From contig NZ_CP116942.1 in NCBI RefSeq assembly GCF_028532485.1, positions 1,488,001-1,552,000 of the forward strand: a stretch of 64,000 nt of DNA. The letters run 5' to 3'. The stretch comes from Iamia majanohamensis. GTDB taxonomy: Bacteria; Actinomycetota; Acidimicrobiia; Acidimicrobiales; Iamiaceae. The notes beneath the pieces were generated by a model that had not been told where the DNA came from, did not search any database, and saw only the letters and a program-made list of their open reading frames with translations. The position numbers and the translations under genes were made by a program. The number at the start of each line of letters is the position of its first letter. Position 1 is the stretch's first letter. This document shows positions 25,936 through 35,020 of the stretch, piece by piece.

Positions 25936-28913
25936 CCGAGGTCCACGACGTCGCCGGCGTGGGCGGCACGGCCGCACCCCGCCGGGGCGGGTCCGACGCC
26001 GACGGGTCCGACGCCGACGGGTCCGACGCCCACGGGGCCGTCGCTGCGCCCGCCGGCGGCTCGACCGGCCTGGCCGCGGCCCGGGCCCGGGTGGCCACGG
26101 TGGTCCGCGCCGGGCTGGCCCGCATCGGCGGCGCCTCCTGGGAGTCGGCCGTCACCGGCCTGGTGGTCGCGGCGTGCGCCACCTTCGTGCTCGTCACCGT
26201 CCACCCGGGGCTGATCCTCACCGACAACACGCCGACCGGCGGTGACATGGGGTCCCACGTGTGGGGGCCCATGTACCTGATGCGGGAGGTGCTGCCCCAG
26301 TGGCGCCTCTCGGGCTGGAGCCCCGACTGGTACGCCGGGTTCCCTGCGTTCCAGTTCTACATGGTGCTCCCCATGCTGGCGATCGTCGTGCTCGACGTCG
26401 GCGTGCGCTCGCCGCTGCTGGCGCTCTCCCTCCCAGCGGCCCTCGCCGTGGTCCCCCTGGGCTGGTTCGTGGCCCGGCTCCGGCGCTGGCGCTGGGCCCT
26501 CTTCGGCGTGGGCCTGCTCCTCACCCTGCTGGTGCTGCCCGTGCCCTACGGCGTCGCCTTCAAGCTGGTCGCGGTGTCGGGGCTGGTGACCCTGCCCGTC
26601 GCGGCCTGGGCCCTGGGCCGGCTCGCCGGCGCGCCCTTCCCGGTGCCGCCCGCCCTGGCCCTGGGCTCGCTGTTCTTCCTCTACAACCTGGAGCCGACCC
26701 TCAACTCCGGCACCGGCAACATCATCGGCGGGAACCTGACCTCGACGATGGCCGGCGAGTTCTCCTTCTCGATCAGCCTGACCCTCGGCCTGCTCTACCT
26801 CGGTTTCCTCATCCGGGGCCTGCGCACCGGGGAGGGGCGGGCCACCACGGCGGTGCTCCTTGCGCTGTGCGGCCTCTGCCACATCATCCCCGCGTTCTAC
26901 GTCCTCGGCGCCACCGCGCTGGCCCTGGTGATCTGGCCCGGGCGGGCCCGGCTGCGGTGGTTCCTCCCGATCGGGCCCGTCGCCGGCCTCCTCGCCGCGT
27001 TCTGGGTGGTGCCGTTCGCCACCCGCCACGCCTACGTCAACGACATGGGCTGGGAGCGGGTGCCCCACGTCGGCAGCGACCCGGCCCAGGGCTACTGGGA
27101 CTACCTGGCGCCGAACGCCCTCTGGGTCCCCCTCGGCCTCGCCGCGGTGGGCCTGGTGGTCGGCGTGGTCGTCGGGCGTCGCCTCGCCTACCTCCTCGGC
27201 GCCCTGGTCGTGCTGTCCGGCCTCGCCTTCGTCCACGTGCCCGACGGCCGCCTCTGGAACGCCCGCATCCTGCCCCTCTACTACCTGGCCCTGTTCCTGC
27301 TGGCCGCCCTCGGGGTGGCCGAGGTCCTGCGCGCCCTGGCCGTGCTGGTGTCGCGCGACCCCCGACGGCCGACCCCGTGGGTCGGGGTGGCCGCCGCCCT
27401 CCCCGCGGTGGTGTTCGTCGTCCTCTTCCTGGGCGGGCCGCTCGCCACCCTGCCGGGGATCTCGGGCGTCAACGACAAGGGCGAGGCCACGCTGTTCGCG
27501 GGGTCGCCGATCGAGATGACCCGCACCTACCGCAACCCCGGCTCCTTCTGGGCCCGCTACAACTTCCGCGGCCTCGAGGGCCAGGAGCCGGTCGCCACCG
27601 GGGCCGGGGCCGAGGCCACCGTCCCCGACGGCCAGGGGGGCTGGCCCGAGTACCGGGACATGGTCGCCACCATGGCCGCGCTCGGCCAGGACCCCGACCA
27701 CGGCTGCGGGCGGGCCTTCTGGGAGTTCGAGCGGGAGCGCCTCGGCACCTACGGGACCACCATGGCGCCGATGATGCTGCCGTACTTCACCGACGGGTGC
27801 ATCGGGTCCATGGAGGGCCTCTACTTCGAGTCGTCGGCCACCACGCCGTACCACTTCCTCACCCAGTGCCAGCTGTCCCAGGCCGGCTCCTGCTCCCAGC
27901 GCGACCTGGCCTACTCCGGCTTCGACCTGGACCGGGGCCTCGACCAGCTCGAGCTGATGGGCGTCACGTACTACATGGCGGTGAGCGACACCGCGGTGAC
28001 CCAGGCGTCGCAGAGCGACCGGCTCACCGAGGTGGCCGTCTCGGGCCCCTGGCACGTCTACGAGCTCGACCCCGAGCGCTCCCAGCAGGTGGTCGGACTG
28101 GGCGCCGAGCCGGTGGTGCTGGAGGACGTGGAGCCGACCCAGGACAGCTGGCTCGACCCGGCCGCGGCCTGGTTCCAGGACCCGTCGCGGTGGGCCGTGC
28201 CCTTCGCCCTCGACGGACCCGAGGACTGGGCCCGGGTGGAGCTGCCGGAGGCCGAGGAGGAGACCTCGTCGGGGACGCCCCGACGGGTCGGCGACCGCAC
28301 CCTGCCCGACCTCCCCGTCGACGAGGTGCGGGAGGCCCAGGTCAGCGAGGTCGAGATGGGCACCGACACCATCTCCTTCCGCGTCGACGAGCCGGGCACG
28401 CCGGTGCTGGTGAAGGCCTCCTACTTCCCGAACTGGGAGGCCACCGGCGCCGAGGGCCCCTACCGGGTGTCGCCCAACCTGATGGTGGTGGTGCCCACCG
28501 ACCAGGAGGTGAGCCTGCACTACGGCCGCACCTCGGTCGACTGGGCCGGCTACGCCCTCACCCTGCTCGGCCTGGTCGGCCTGGTCGTGCTGTGGCGCCT
28601 CGGGCCGGTGGCCGTCCCCGAGGGGTGGGTCGACCGCCGGCGCCGCCTCCGCGACGAGGACCGCGACCGCGCCCGGCGCGAGGCCGAGGCCCGCTCCCGG
28701 GCCGAGGGGTGGCTCGCCGCCCCGCCCGTCGCCGCCCCCGGCGCCGGGACCCCCGACGACGCCGGTCCCGCCCCGCCGGACCGCGACCCCGTGCCCTGGG
28801 CCGACCGCGCGCCCTGGTCCGACGGGCCCGACGGGTCGGACGGGTCCGACCCCGTGCCCGGCGCCGACGGAGCCGGCGACGCGCCGCCCGGCGACGACCC
28901 CCCGGACCGGTGA
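25932..28913 (+). CDS. YfhO-like large polytopic membrane protein
   Basis: A 993-residue protein with about twelve membrane helices in residues 75-510 and a large extracytoplasmic C-terminal part, followed by one more helix (about 875-895) and a charged tail. The layout, and features such as NTPTGGDMGSHVWGP early in the chain, resemble YfhO/GT-C type proteins that move sugars from polyprenyl carriers. Both ends carry low-complexity Asp/Ser/Gly/Pro stretches. It is fused by 4-nt overlaps to the protease gene before it and the GtrA-GT2 gene after it, so all three are one translational unit. Transferase activity is inferred. Confidence 0.7.
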   Translation: MTEVHDVAGVGGTAAPRRGGSDADGSDADGSDAHGAVAAPAGGSTGLAAARARVATVVRAGLARIGGASWESAVTGLVVAACATFVLVTVHPGLILTDNTPTGGDMGSHVWGPMYLMREVLPQWRLSGWSPDWYAGFPAFQFYMVLPMLAIVVLDVGVRSPLLALSLPAALAVVPLGWFVARLRRWRWALFGVGLLLTLLVLPVPYGVAFKLVAVSGLVTLPVAAWALGRLAGAPFPVPPALALGSLFFLYNLEPTLNSGTGNIIGGNLTSTMAGEFSFSISLTLGLLYLGFLIRGLRTGEGRATTAVLLALCGLCHIIPAFYVLGATALALVIWPGRARLRWFLPIGPVAGLLAAFWVVPFATRHAYVNDMGWERVPHVGSDPAQGYWDYLAPNALWVPLGLAAVGLVVGVVVGRRLAYLLGALVVLSGLAFVHVPDGRLWNARILPLYYLALFLLAALGVAEVLRALAVLVSRDPRRPTPWVGVAAALPAVVFVVLFLGGPLATLPGISGVNDKGEATLFAGSPIEMTRTYRNPGSFWARYNFRGLEGQEPVATGAGAEATVPDGQGGWPEYRDMVATMAALGQDPDHGCGRAFWEFERERLGTYGTTMAPMMLPYFTDGCIGSMEGLYFESSATTPYHFLTQCQLSQAGSCSQRDLAYSGFDLDRGLDQLELMGVTYYMAVSDTAVTQASQSDRLTEVAVSGPWHVYELDPERSQQVVGLGAEPVVLEDVEPTQDSWLDPAAAWFQDPSRWAVPFALDGPEDWARVELPEAEEETSSGTPRRVGDRTLPDLPVDEVREAQVSEVEMGTDTISFRVDEPGTPVLVKASYFPNWEATGAEGPYRVSPNLMVVVPTDQEVSLHYGRTSVDWAGYALTLLGLVGLVVLWRLGPVAVPEGWVDRRRRLRDEDRDRARREAEARSRAEGWLAAPPVAAPGAGTPDDAGPAPPDRDPVPWADRAPWSDGPDGSDGSDPVPGADGAGDAPPGDDPPDR
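25989..26033 (+). repeat. Three 15-bp tandem repeats in coding sequence
   Basis: The unit gggtccgacgccgac occurs at 25989-26003, 26004-26018 and, with one change, 26019-26033. It encodes Gly-Ser-Asp-Ala-Asp repeats in the cytoplasmic N-terminus of the YfhO-like protein. It keeps frame and could vary in copy number by slippage. Confidence 0.85.
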
Positions 28914-30115
28914 GGCGACGGCTGCGCCGCTTCGCCTCCATCGGGCTCATCTCCACCCTCGTCGACGTGGGGGTGCTGGTGCTCCTGGCCCGGGGGCTGG
29001 GCCTCATCGTGGTGGTCGCCGACGTCGGCGCCCTCGTGGCTGCGGCCGCGGTGAGCTTCGCCCTCCACCGCCAGATCACCTTCGCCGGCGACCCCTCGGT
29101 GCGCTGGGTCCAGCACCCGCTGGCCTTCGTCCTCACCGCCACGGTCGCCGGGGTGGTCGACGTGGCCGTGCTGCGCGGCCTGGTCGAGCTCACCGGGTGG
29201 CAGACGGCCCCGGAGCTGGTGGCGGCCAAGCTCCCCGCCATCGCGGTGGCCTCCGTGGTGCGCTTCGTCGCCTACCGCTGGGTGCTCTTCGGCGCCGTCC
29301 GGGAGGAGCTGGCCGCCCGCGACCCCCGCCCCCCGGCCCCCGGCGACCGCCGCCTGAGCGTGGTGGTCCCGGCCTTCCGGGAGCAGGACCGCATCGCCGC
29401 CACCGTGGCCCGCATCCGGGAGGGGCTGGGCCCGGCGGTGGCCGCCGCCGACCTCGAGGTGGTGGTCGTCGACGACGGCTCGGCCGACGCCACCGCGGCG
29501 ACGGCCCGGGCCGCGGGCGCCGACCAGGTGGTGGTCCTGCCCGAGAACCGGGGCAAGGGCGCCGCGGTGCGGGCCGGCGTGCTCGCGGCCCGGGGCCGGA
29601 CCATCGCCTTCACCGACGCCGACCTGTCCTACCCCCCGGCCCAGGTCGCCGACCTGCTCCGGGAGGTGGAGGCGGGCTGGGACGTCGTCGTGGGCAGCCG
29701 GGTCCACACCCACACCTCCACGCTCGTGCGGGCCCGGCGGGTGCGCGAGCTGGGCGGGCGGGTGATCAACCTCTGCACCCACGCCGTCCTCCTGGGGGCC
29801 CACCGCGACACCCAGTGCGGGCTGAAGGCGTTCCGCTCCGACGTGGCCCGCTCCCTGTTCTCCCGCAGCCGCATCGACGGCTTCGCCTTCGACGTCGAGC
29901 TGTTCCACCTGGCCGAGCGGGACGGGCTGTCGGTCGAGGAGGTCCCCGTGCAGGTGGTGAACGCCGAGCGCTCCAGCGTGCGGGTCGTCCGTGACGGCCT
30001 GGTCCTGGTCCGCGACCTGGCGCGCATCGTGCGCGGCGGGCGGGCCGGGTGGTACGACGCCGACCCCTCCGAGGTGGTCCCGACGGCCGCCGGGGCCGAA
30101 CAGGGCAGCGACTAG
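28910..30115 (+). CDS. GtrA-like / GT2 fusion, dolichyl-phosphate-sugar synthase type
   Basis: A 401-residue protein. Residues about 1-135 form a GtrA-like domain with four membrane helices and the typical RQITFAG and VVRFVAYRWVLF segments. Residues about 145-380 are a GT2 domain of the polyprenyl-phosphate glucose/mannose synthase type: LSVVVPAFREQDRIAATV, VVVDDGSADAT, ENRGKGAAVRAG, FTDADLSYPP and DTQCGLKAF. It would load a sugar onto a polyprenyl phosphate and help flip it, feeding the YfhO-like enzyme upstream. The GTG overlaps the previous stop by 4 nt. Known two-domain relatives usually have GT2 first. Confidence 0.85.
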   Translation: MRRRLRRFASIGLISTLVDVGVLVLLARGLGLIVVVADVGALVAAAAVSFALHRQITFAGDPSVRWVQHPLAFVLTATVAGVVDVAVLRGLVELTGWQTAPELVAAKLPAIAVASVVRFVAYRWVLFGAVREELAARDPRPPAPGDRRLSVVVPAFREQDRIAATVARIREGLGPAVAAADLEVVVVDDGSADATAATARAAGADQVVVLPENRGKGAAVRAGVLAARGRTIAFTDADLSYPPAQVADLLREVEAGWDVVVGSRVHTHTSTLVRARRVRELGGRVINLCTHAVLLGAHRDTQCGLKAFRSDVARSLFSRSRIDGFAFDVELFHLAERDGLSVEEVPVQVVNAERSSVRVVRDGLVLVRDLARIVRGGRAGWYDADPSEVVPTAAGAEQGSD

Positions 30116-30118
30116 GGT
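30113..30118 (+). promoter_or_regulatory. -10 box TAGGGT overlapping the previous stop codon
   Basis: TAGGGT ends 9 nt before the manB ATG and includes the TAG stop of the GtrA-GT2 gene, suggesting an internal promoter for manB and the genes after it. Confidence 0.4.
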
Positions 30119-30127
30119 CGGCCCGCC

Positions 30128-31483
30128 ATGGCCGACCTCGACGCGATCTTCAAGGCCTACGACGTCCGGGGCACCGTCCCCGAGCAGATCGACGACGACC
30201 TGTGCCGCGCCGTCGGGGCCGCCTTCGCCCGGTTCGCAGCCGACACCGAGGGGGCCACCCGCATCCTCGTGGGGCGCGACATGCGTCCCTCCGGCGTCCG
30301 CTTCGCCGCCGCCTTCGCCGAGGGGGCCCAGTCCCAGGGCCTCGACGTCGTCGACCTCGGCCTCTGCTCCACCGACCTCGTGTACTTCGCCTCCGGGGCC
30401 CACGCCGCCCCCGGCGCCATGTTCACCGCCAGCCACAACCCGGCCCGCTACAACGGCATCAAGTTCTGCCTCACCGGGGCCAAGGCGGTGGGCCAGGACA
30501 CCGGCCTCGACCGCATCAAGGCCATGGCCGCCGACGGCGTGCCCGGGCACCTGGGCGAGCCGGGCCGGCTCTCCTCGCTCGACCTCCTCGACGACTTCGC
30601 CACCCACGTCCGCTCCTTCGTCGACGTGGGCGCCCTGGCCCCGCTCAAGGTGGTGGCCGACACGGCCAACGGCATGGGCGGCCTCGTCGTCCCCGCCGTG
30701 TTCGACGGCCTCCCGTGCGACCTCGAGGTCATGTACGGCGAGCTCGACGGCAGCTTCCCCAACCACCCCGCCGACCCCATCCAGGTCGAGAACCAGGCCG
30801 ACCTGCGGGCCCGGGTCGTGGAGGTGGGCGCCGACGTGGGCCTCGCGTTCGACGGCGACGCCGACCGGGTCTTCGTGGTCGACGAGCGGGGCGAGCCCAT
30901 CTCCGGCTCGACCACCACCGCCATGGTCGCCGCCGGCGTGCTGGAGAAGGAGCCCGGGGCGACCATCCTCCACAACCTCATCTGCTCCAAGTCGGTGCCC
31001 GAGATCATCACCGAGCGGGGCGGCACGCCGGTCCGCACCCGGGTCGGGCACTCGATCATCAAGGCCGTCATGGCCGAGACCGGGGCCGCCTTCGGGGGCG
31101 AGCACTCGGCCCACTACTACTTCCGGGACAACTGGCGGGCCGACAGCGGCCTCATCGCCGCCCTCCACGTCCTCGAGCAGCGCAGCAAGGCAGGCGTGCC
31201 GCTCTCGGAGATGCGGAAGCCCTTCGAGCGCTACGTCGCCTCGGGCGAGATCAACACCGAGGTCCCCGACCCCCTCGCCGTCATCGAGACGGTGGCCGCG
31301 GCCTACCCCGACGGCGACCAGGACCGCCTCGACGGGCTCACCGTCGACCTCGGCCCCTGGTGGTTCAACCTGCGCCCCTCCAACACCGAGCCCCTCCTCC
31401 GCCTCAACCTCGAGGCACCGACCCGGGACGAGTGCGACGCCCACGTCGCCGAGGTCCTGGGCCTCATCACCGGCCCCGCCTGA
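30128..31483 (+). CDS. manB: Phosphomannomutase / phosphoglucomutase
   Basis: A 451-residue alpha-D-phosphohexomutase interconverting hexose 6- and 1-phosphates in the cytosol, giving mannose-1-phosphate for GDP-mannose or glucose-1-phosphate. It has all four family landmarks: the phosphoserine loop TASHNP (Ser102), the metal loop FDGDADR, the sugar-specificity loop GGEHSAHYYF (a GEXS-type motif usual for PMM/PGM) and the C-terminal phosphate-binding RPSNTEP. Length is normal. It lies in the conserved actinobacterial order manB, Trm112-like, SIS isomerase. Confidence 0.93.
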   Translation: MADLDAIFKAYDVRGTVPEQIDDDLCRAVGAAFARFAADTEGATRILVGRDMRPSGVRFAAAFAEGAQSQGLDVVDLGLCSTDLVYFASGAHAAPGAMFTASHNPARYNGIKFCLTGAKAVGQDTGLDRIKAMAADGVPGHLGEPGRLSSLDLLDDFATHVRSFVDVGALAPLKVVADTANGMGGLVVPAVFDGLPCDLEVMYGELDGSFPNHPADPIQVENQADLRARVVEVGADVGLAFDGDADRVFVVDERGEPISGSTTTAMVAAGVLEKEPGATILHNLICSKSVPEIITERGGTPVRTRVGHSIIKAVMAETGAAFGGEHSAHYYFRDNWRADSGLIAALHVLEQRSKAGVPLSEMRKPFERYVASGEINTEVPDPLAVIETVAAAYPDGDQDRLDGLTVDLGPWWFNLRPSNTEPLLRLNLEAPTRDECDAHVAEVLGLITGPA

Positions 31484-31496
31484 CCCTGGAGACCCC

Positions 31497-31733
31497 ATGG
31501 CCCTCGACTCCCAGCTCCTCGACATCCTCGCCTGCCCCGAGGACAAGGGCCCGCTCCTCTACTTCGAGGACGAGGCCTGCCTCTACAACCCCCGCCTCAA
31601 GCGCCGCTACCGCATCGAGGACGACATCCCGGTGATGCTCGTCGACGAGGCCACCGAGGTCGACGACGCCGAGCACGAGCGGCTGGTGGCCAAGGCCGAG
31701 GCCGACGGCGTCACCCCCACCTTCGAGGCCTGA
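31497..31733 (+). CDS. Trm112-like / UPF0434 small protein
   Basis: A 78-residue protein beginning LLDILACPEDKGPL and continuing RRYRIEDDIPVML, the core of the UPF0434/Trm112 fold. Classical members carry CPxC; here only one Cys of that pair is kept (CPED). Trm112 proteins activate methyltransferases, but the role of this conserved actinobacterial member between manB and the isomerase is unknown. It lies 13 nt after manB and 4 nt before the next gene, so it is part of that operon. Confidence 0.85.
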   Translation: MALDSQLLDILACPEDKGPLLYFEDEACLYNPRLKRRYRIEDDIPVMLVDEATEVDDAEHERLVAKAEADGVTPTFEA

Positions 31734-31737
31734 GGCC

Positions 31738-32805
31738 GTGGTCGGCGGCACGGGGGAGGGCGGGACCGGGCCGACGCGCCGGGGCATCGACACGCTCGGC
31801 CTGCGCGAGGCCACCCTGGGCCTCGCCGACCAGGTGGCCGACGCCGTGGCCGTCGGGGAGGCCGTCGACGGCCTCCCTGCGGGCGAGGACGTGGCCAACG
31901 TGCTGGTGCTCGGCATGGGCGCCGCCGGCGCCGTCGGCGACGTGCTCGAGGCCGTGGGCGAGCTCTTCCTCCCCGTCCCGGTCGTGGTGGCCAAGGGCTA
32001 CGACGCCCCCAGCTTCCTCGGCTCCGACACCCTCGTCGTCGCCGTGTCCCACTCCGGCGACACCGAGGAGGTGCTGGTCGCGGCGGAGGAGGCCCAGCAG
32101 GCCGGCGCCCGCATGCTGGCGGTCACCTCCGGCGGCCGCCTGGCCGAGCTGGCGGGGGAGTGGGGCGTGCCCGTGGCCCCTGTGCCCGACGGCCTGGTCG
32201 CGTCGCGCGCCGCGCTCGGCGCCATGGCCGTCCCGCCGCTGGTCTGCCTGGAGCGCATGGGCCTGTTCCCCGGGGCCCACGGCTGGATCCAGGCCGCCGT
32301 CGACCAGCTCCGGGTGCGGGCCGACGAGCTGTCCTCGGACCGCAGCTCGGCCGTGGCCCTGGCCCGACGTCTGGGCCGGTCCCTGCCCATCGTCTACGGG
32401 TCCGGCGCCGTCGGCCGGGTCGCCGCCACCCGGTGGAAGACCCAGGTCAACGAGAACGCCAAGAGCCCGGCGTTCGCCAACGTCCTGCCCGAGGCCGGCC
32501 ACAACGAGGTGGTGGGCTGGGGCCAGAACGGCGACCTCACCCGGCAGGTCTTCCAGATGGTGTTCCTCCGCCACGACGAGGAGCACCCTCAGCAGGCCCG
32601 CCGCTTCGCCGCCCTGGAGACGGTCCTCGACGAGGTGGTCGGGGGCATCCACACCGTCGAGGCCGCGGGGGAGGGGGCCCTGGCCCAGCTGCTCGACCTG
32701 TGCCTCGTGGGCGACGCCGTGAGCCTCGAGCTGGCCGCCCAGGAGGGCGTCGACCCGGGCCCGACCCCCGTGCGCGACGACCTGGCCCGCCTGGCCGACA
32801 CCTAG
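31738..32805 (+). CDS. SIS-domain phosphoglucose/phosphomannose isomerase
   Basis: A 355-residue protein with two SIS subdomains of the bifunctional phosphoglucose/phosphomannose isomerase family. The first has VVAVSHSGDTEEVL (phosphate-binding loop), and the second has the signature NENAKSPAFANVLPEAGHNE with the conserved Glu and His used in isomerisation. It links fructose-6-phosphate to glucose- and mannose-6-phosphate, the substrate of the adjacent mutase. In mycobacteria and relatives the same pair sits side by side. The start is GTG, 4 nt after the Trm112-like stop. Confidence 0.88.
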   Translation: MVGGTGEGGTGPTRRGIDTLGLREATLGLADQVADAVAVGEAVDGLPAGEDVANVLVLGMGAAGAVGDVLEAVGELFLPVPVVVAKGYDAPSFLGSDTLVVAVSHSGDTEEVLVAAEEAQQAGARMLAVTSGGRLAELAGEWGVPVAPVPDGLVASRAALGAMAVPPLVCLERMGLFPGAHGWIQAAVDQLRVRADELSSDRSSAVALARRLGRSLPIVYGSGAVGRVAATRWKTQVNENAKSPAFANVLPEAGHNEVVGWGQNGDLTRQVFQMVFLRHDEEHPQQARRFAALETVLDEVVGGIHTVEAAGEGALAQLLDLCLVGDAVSLELAAQEGVDPGPTPVRDDLARLADT

Positions 32806-32881
32806 CCCGGAGGGCCCCCTGGTCGGGCGGACCCGGTCCCGACCAGCCCACGGGAGCGGGAGACGGCGCGATGATGGGGCC

Positions 32882-33598
32882 GTGACCCGCCGTCGCGCCC
32901 GCCACGCCCTCGGTGCCGCCGTCGTCGCCGTGGTGCTCGCCACCTCCCTGGCCGGGTGCCAGGCCCGGCCCCGGGTCATCGTCTACGGCGACTCCCTCGT
33001 GTGGGAGTCGAGCCGCGAGATCACGCAGTGGGCTGCGTCGCGGGGCTGGGACGTGACCATCCGCCAGCGCTTCGGCGGGGCGCCCTGCTCGTTCTTCTCC
33101 CAGATGCGGGCCGACCGGGCGTCGCGGCCCGACGAGGTGATCCTCTCCTTCGCCGGCAACCCCAGCTACCTCGAGCCCTGCGTGGGCGCCGACGTGACCG
33201 CCTCGTACCGGGCCCAGATGCGGGAGGTGAAGCGCATCTGGACGGGGTCGGGCACCGAGGTCACCTGGGCCGAGGTCCCCTTCGTGCCCGCCGCCGAGTC
33301 CGAGCCCGCCCAGCAGGCCATGCGCGTAGAGTCCCACCGCCAGGGCCTCAAGGTCATCGACGCCGGCCGGTACGTCACGCCCGACGGCGTCTACGTCTGG
33401 ACCCAGCCGTGCATGGCGGGGGAGCGCTGCATCGGCTCCCAGCTCAGCCCGTCGGTGCCGCCGGGCCGCAACATCGTCCGGGCCAACGACCGGACCCACT
33501 TCTGCCCCGGGCCCGGCCACGGCCTCGACCCGTGCCCGGTCTACAGCTCGGGCTCGTGGCGCTACGCCCGGGCCCTGACCGAGGCCCTCGTCAGCTGA
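32882..33598 (+). CDS. SGNH-hydrolase-like lipoprotein
   Basis: A 238-residue exported protein. The N-terminus is Arg-rich with a hydrophobic core and the lipobox LAGC. The mature domain starts with VIVYGDSLVWES (GDSL nucleophile block), has Asn in FAGNPSY, and ends with the Asp-His pair NDRTHFCPG. Six or more Cys residues suggest disulfides, and the thioredoxin-like protein encoded about 11 kb upstream could serve such partners. It probably acts as an esterase or O-acyltransferase on envelope glycans. The GTG start follows a GATGAT sequence at -10 spacing. Confidence 0.8.
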   Translation: MTRRRARHALGAAVVAVVLATSLAGCQARPRVIVYGDSLVWESSREITQWAASRGWDVTIRQRFGGAPCSFFSQMRADRASRPDEVILSFAGNPSYLEPCVGADVTASYRAQMREVKRIWTGSGTEVTWAEVPFVPAAESEPAQQAMRVESHRQGLKVIDAGRYVTPDGVYVWTQPCMAGERCIGSQLSPSVPPGRNIVRANDRTHFCPGPGHGLDPCPVYSSGSWRYARALTEALVS

Positions 33599-33633
33599 CG
33601 CCGCCCGGCGGCCTCGCTGTCGCAGGGGGTCCG

Positions 33634-33639
33634 TAGGGT
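33634..33639 (+). promoter_or_regulatory. -10 box TAGGGT, leaderless start
   Basis: TAGGGT ends 7 nt before the ATG at 33647 and there is no Shine-Dalgarno sequence, predicting a leaderless transcript. Confidence 0.5.
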
Positions 33640-33646
33640 CGGGGGC

Positions 33647-35014
33647 ATGTCCCGGAGGCGGAAGCAGCAGCACAGGCGGCCGGCCGCGCCCTGGCGGGGG
33701 CGGGCCCGGCCCGACCACGGTGCCCGGGGCGAGGCCCGGCCACCCTTCCCCCCACCGGGGGCCGGTGGCGCCGGGTCGGCCGCAGGTCCGGCGGGCCCCG
33801 GCGCCGACCGACGCCGGGCCACGAGCATCCTCGCCCTCCTGGCCGCGGGCCGATCACCGGGCCGTCGCGCCGTCCGCGACGCGCTCGGCGCCCTGGACCC
33901 CGACGCAGTGCAGGACGCGGCCCGGCCCCTGCTCGAGGGCGCCGTCGCCGGGGCCTGGGCCCACGGGTGGCAGCCGAGCGAGCTCGCCTGGCACGTCGGA
34001 CGGGTGGGCACCGCGGCGGGTGGCGAGCTGCTCGTCGCCGCCGTCCGCGCCGACGCCGCCCGCCTCACCGCAGCCGACCTCGACCCCCGCTGGGCCGACC
34101 AGCTGGCCGCGCTCGGGGTCGAGGTCGACGACGAGGCCGGCCCGGCCGACCCGCGCTGGCTGGCCGAGGCGTGGGCCGGGCTGGCCGACCCGGCCGGGGC
34201 GGTCGGCGGCGCGGTCGCGGCCCTGGGCGCCCTGCCCCCGCTGCAGGTCCTGCTCCCCGTGCCCGGGCGGCCCGACGTGGCCGTCGAGGCCGTCGCCGGC
34301 CCCGCCGGCACCGAGGGGATCGACGCCAAGGTGCTCGAGCGGGTCCGGGCCCTGCTGGCCAAGGCCGAGGCCACCACCTTCGAGGCCGAGGCCCAGGCGT
34401 TCACGGCCAAGGCCCACGAGCTCATGACCCGCCACTCCGTCGAGCACGCGGTGGTGGCCGGGGCGGGGGCGGGCCGGCGGTCCCGCCCGGTGGCCCGGCG
34501 GCTGCGCCTCGACGACCCCTACGCGGACGCCAAGGCCCTGCTGGTGCAGGTGGTGGCCGAGGCCAGCCGGTGCCGTGCCGTCCAGCACACCGGGGTCCAG
34601 ATGTCGACCGTCGTGGGCTTCGAGTCCGACATCGCCGCCGTCGAGGTCCTGTTCACGTCCCTGCTGGTGCAGGCCCAGACCGCCCTCCAGGAGCTGGCCG
34701 GCCAGACCGAGGCCGGCTCCCGCGAGCGCACGCGGGGCTTCCGCTCGTCGTTCCTCACGGGGTTCGCCCACCGGATCGGCCAGCGGCTCGACGCCACCGG
34801 CGAGGCCGCGGTGGCCGAGGTCGACCGCGACCGCGGCGGGGCCCTCCTGCCGGTGCTGGCCGAACGGGCGGCCGAGGTCGACGACGAGCTGGCCCAGCTG
34901 TTCCCCCGGGTCCGCACCAAGCGGGGCTCGGGGCCGGCCGACGGCCTCGGCTACCGGGCCGGCACGGCCGCAGCCGAGCGAGCCGACCTCCCCTGGGCCC
35001 AGGTCCGCGGCTGA
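33647..35014 (+). CDS. DUF2786 domain protein
   Basis: A 455-residue cytosolic protein. After a basic Pro/Gly-rich tail (1-55) comes an Ala-rich helical region of unknown family. The DUF2786 motif, VRALLAKAEATTFEAEAQAF followed by TAKAHELMTRHSV, lies at about 227-262. A helical C-terminal half follows (FESDIAAVEVLFTSLLVQ, SFLTGFAHRIGQRL). DUF2786 occurs in bacteria and some phages and its function is unknown. No catalytic motif is obvious. It is monocistronic and convergent with the toxin gene, with 6 nt between stops. Confidence 0.75.
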   Translation: MSRRRKQQHRRPAAPWRGRARPDHGARGEARPPFPPPGAGGAGSAAGPAGPGADRRRATSILALLAAGRSPGRRAVRDALGALDPDAVQDAARPLLEGAVAGAWAHGWQPSELAWHVGRVGTAAGGELLVAAVRADAARLTAADLDPRWADQLAALGVEVDDEAGPADPRWLAEAWAGLADPAGAVGGAVAALGALPPLQVLLPVPGRPDVAVEAVAGPAGTEGIDAKVLERVRALLAKAEATTFEAEAQAFTAKAHELMTRHSVEHAVVAGAGAGRRSRPVARRLRLDDPYADAKALLVQVVAEASRCRAVQHTGVQMSTVVGFESDIAAVEVLFTSLLVQAQTALQELAGQTEAGSRERTRGFRSSFLTGFAHRIGQRLDATGEAAVAEVDRDRGGALLPVLAERAAEVDDELAQLFPRVRTKRGSGPADGLGYRAGTAAAERADLPWAQVRG

Positions 35015-35020
35015 GGCGGC

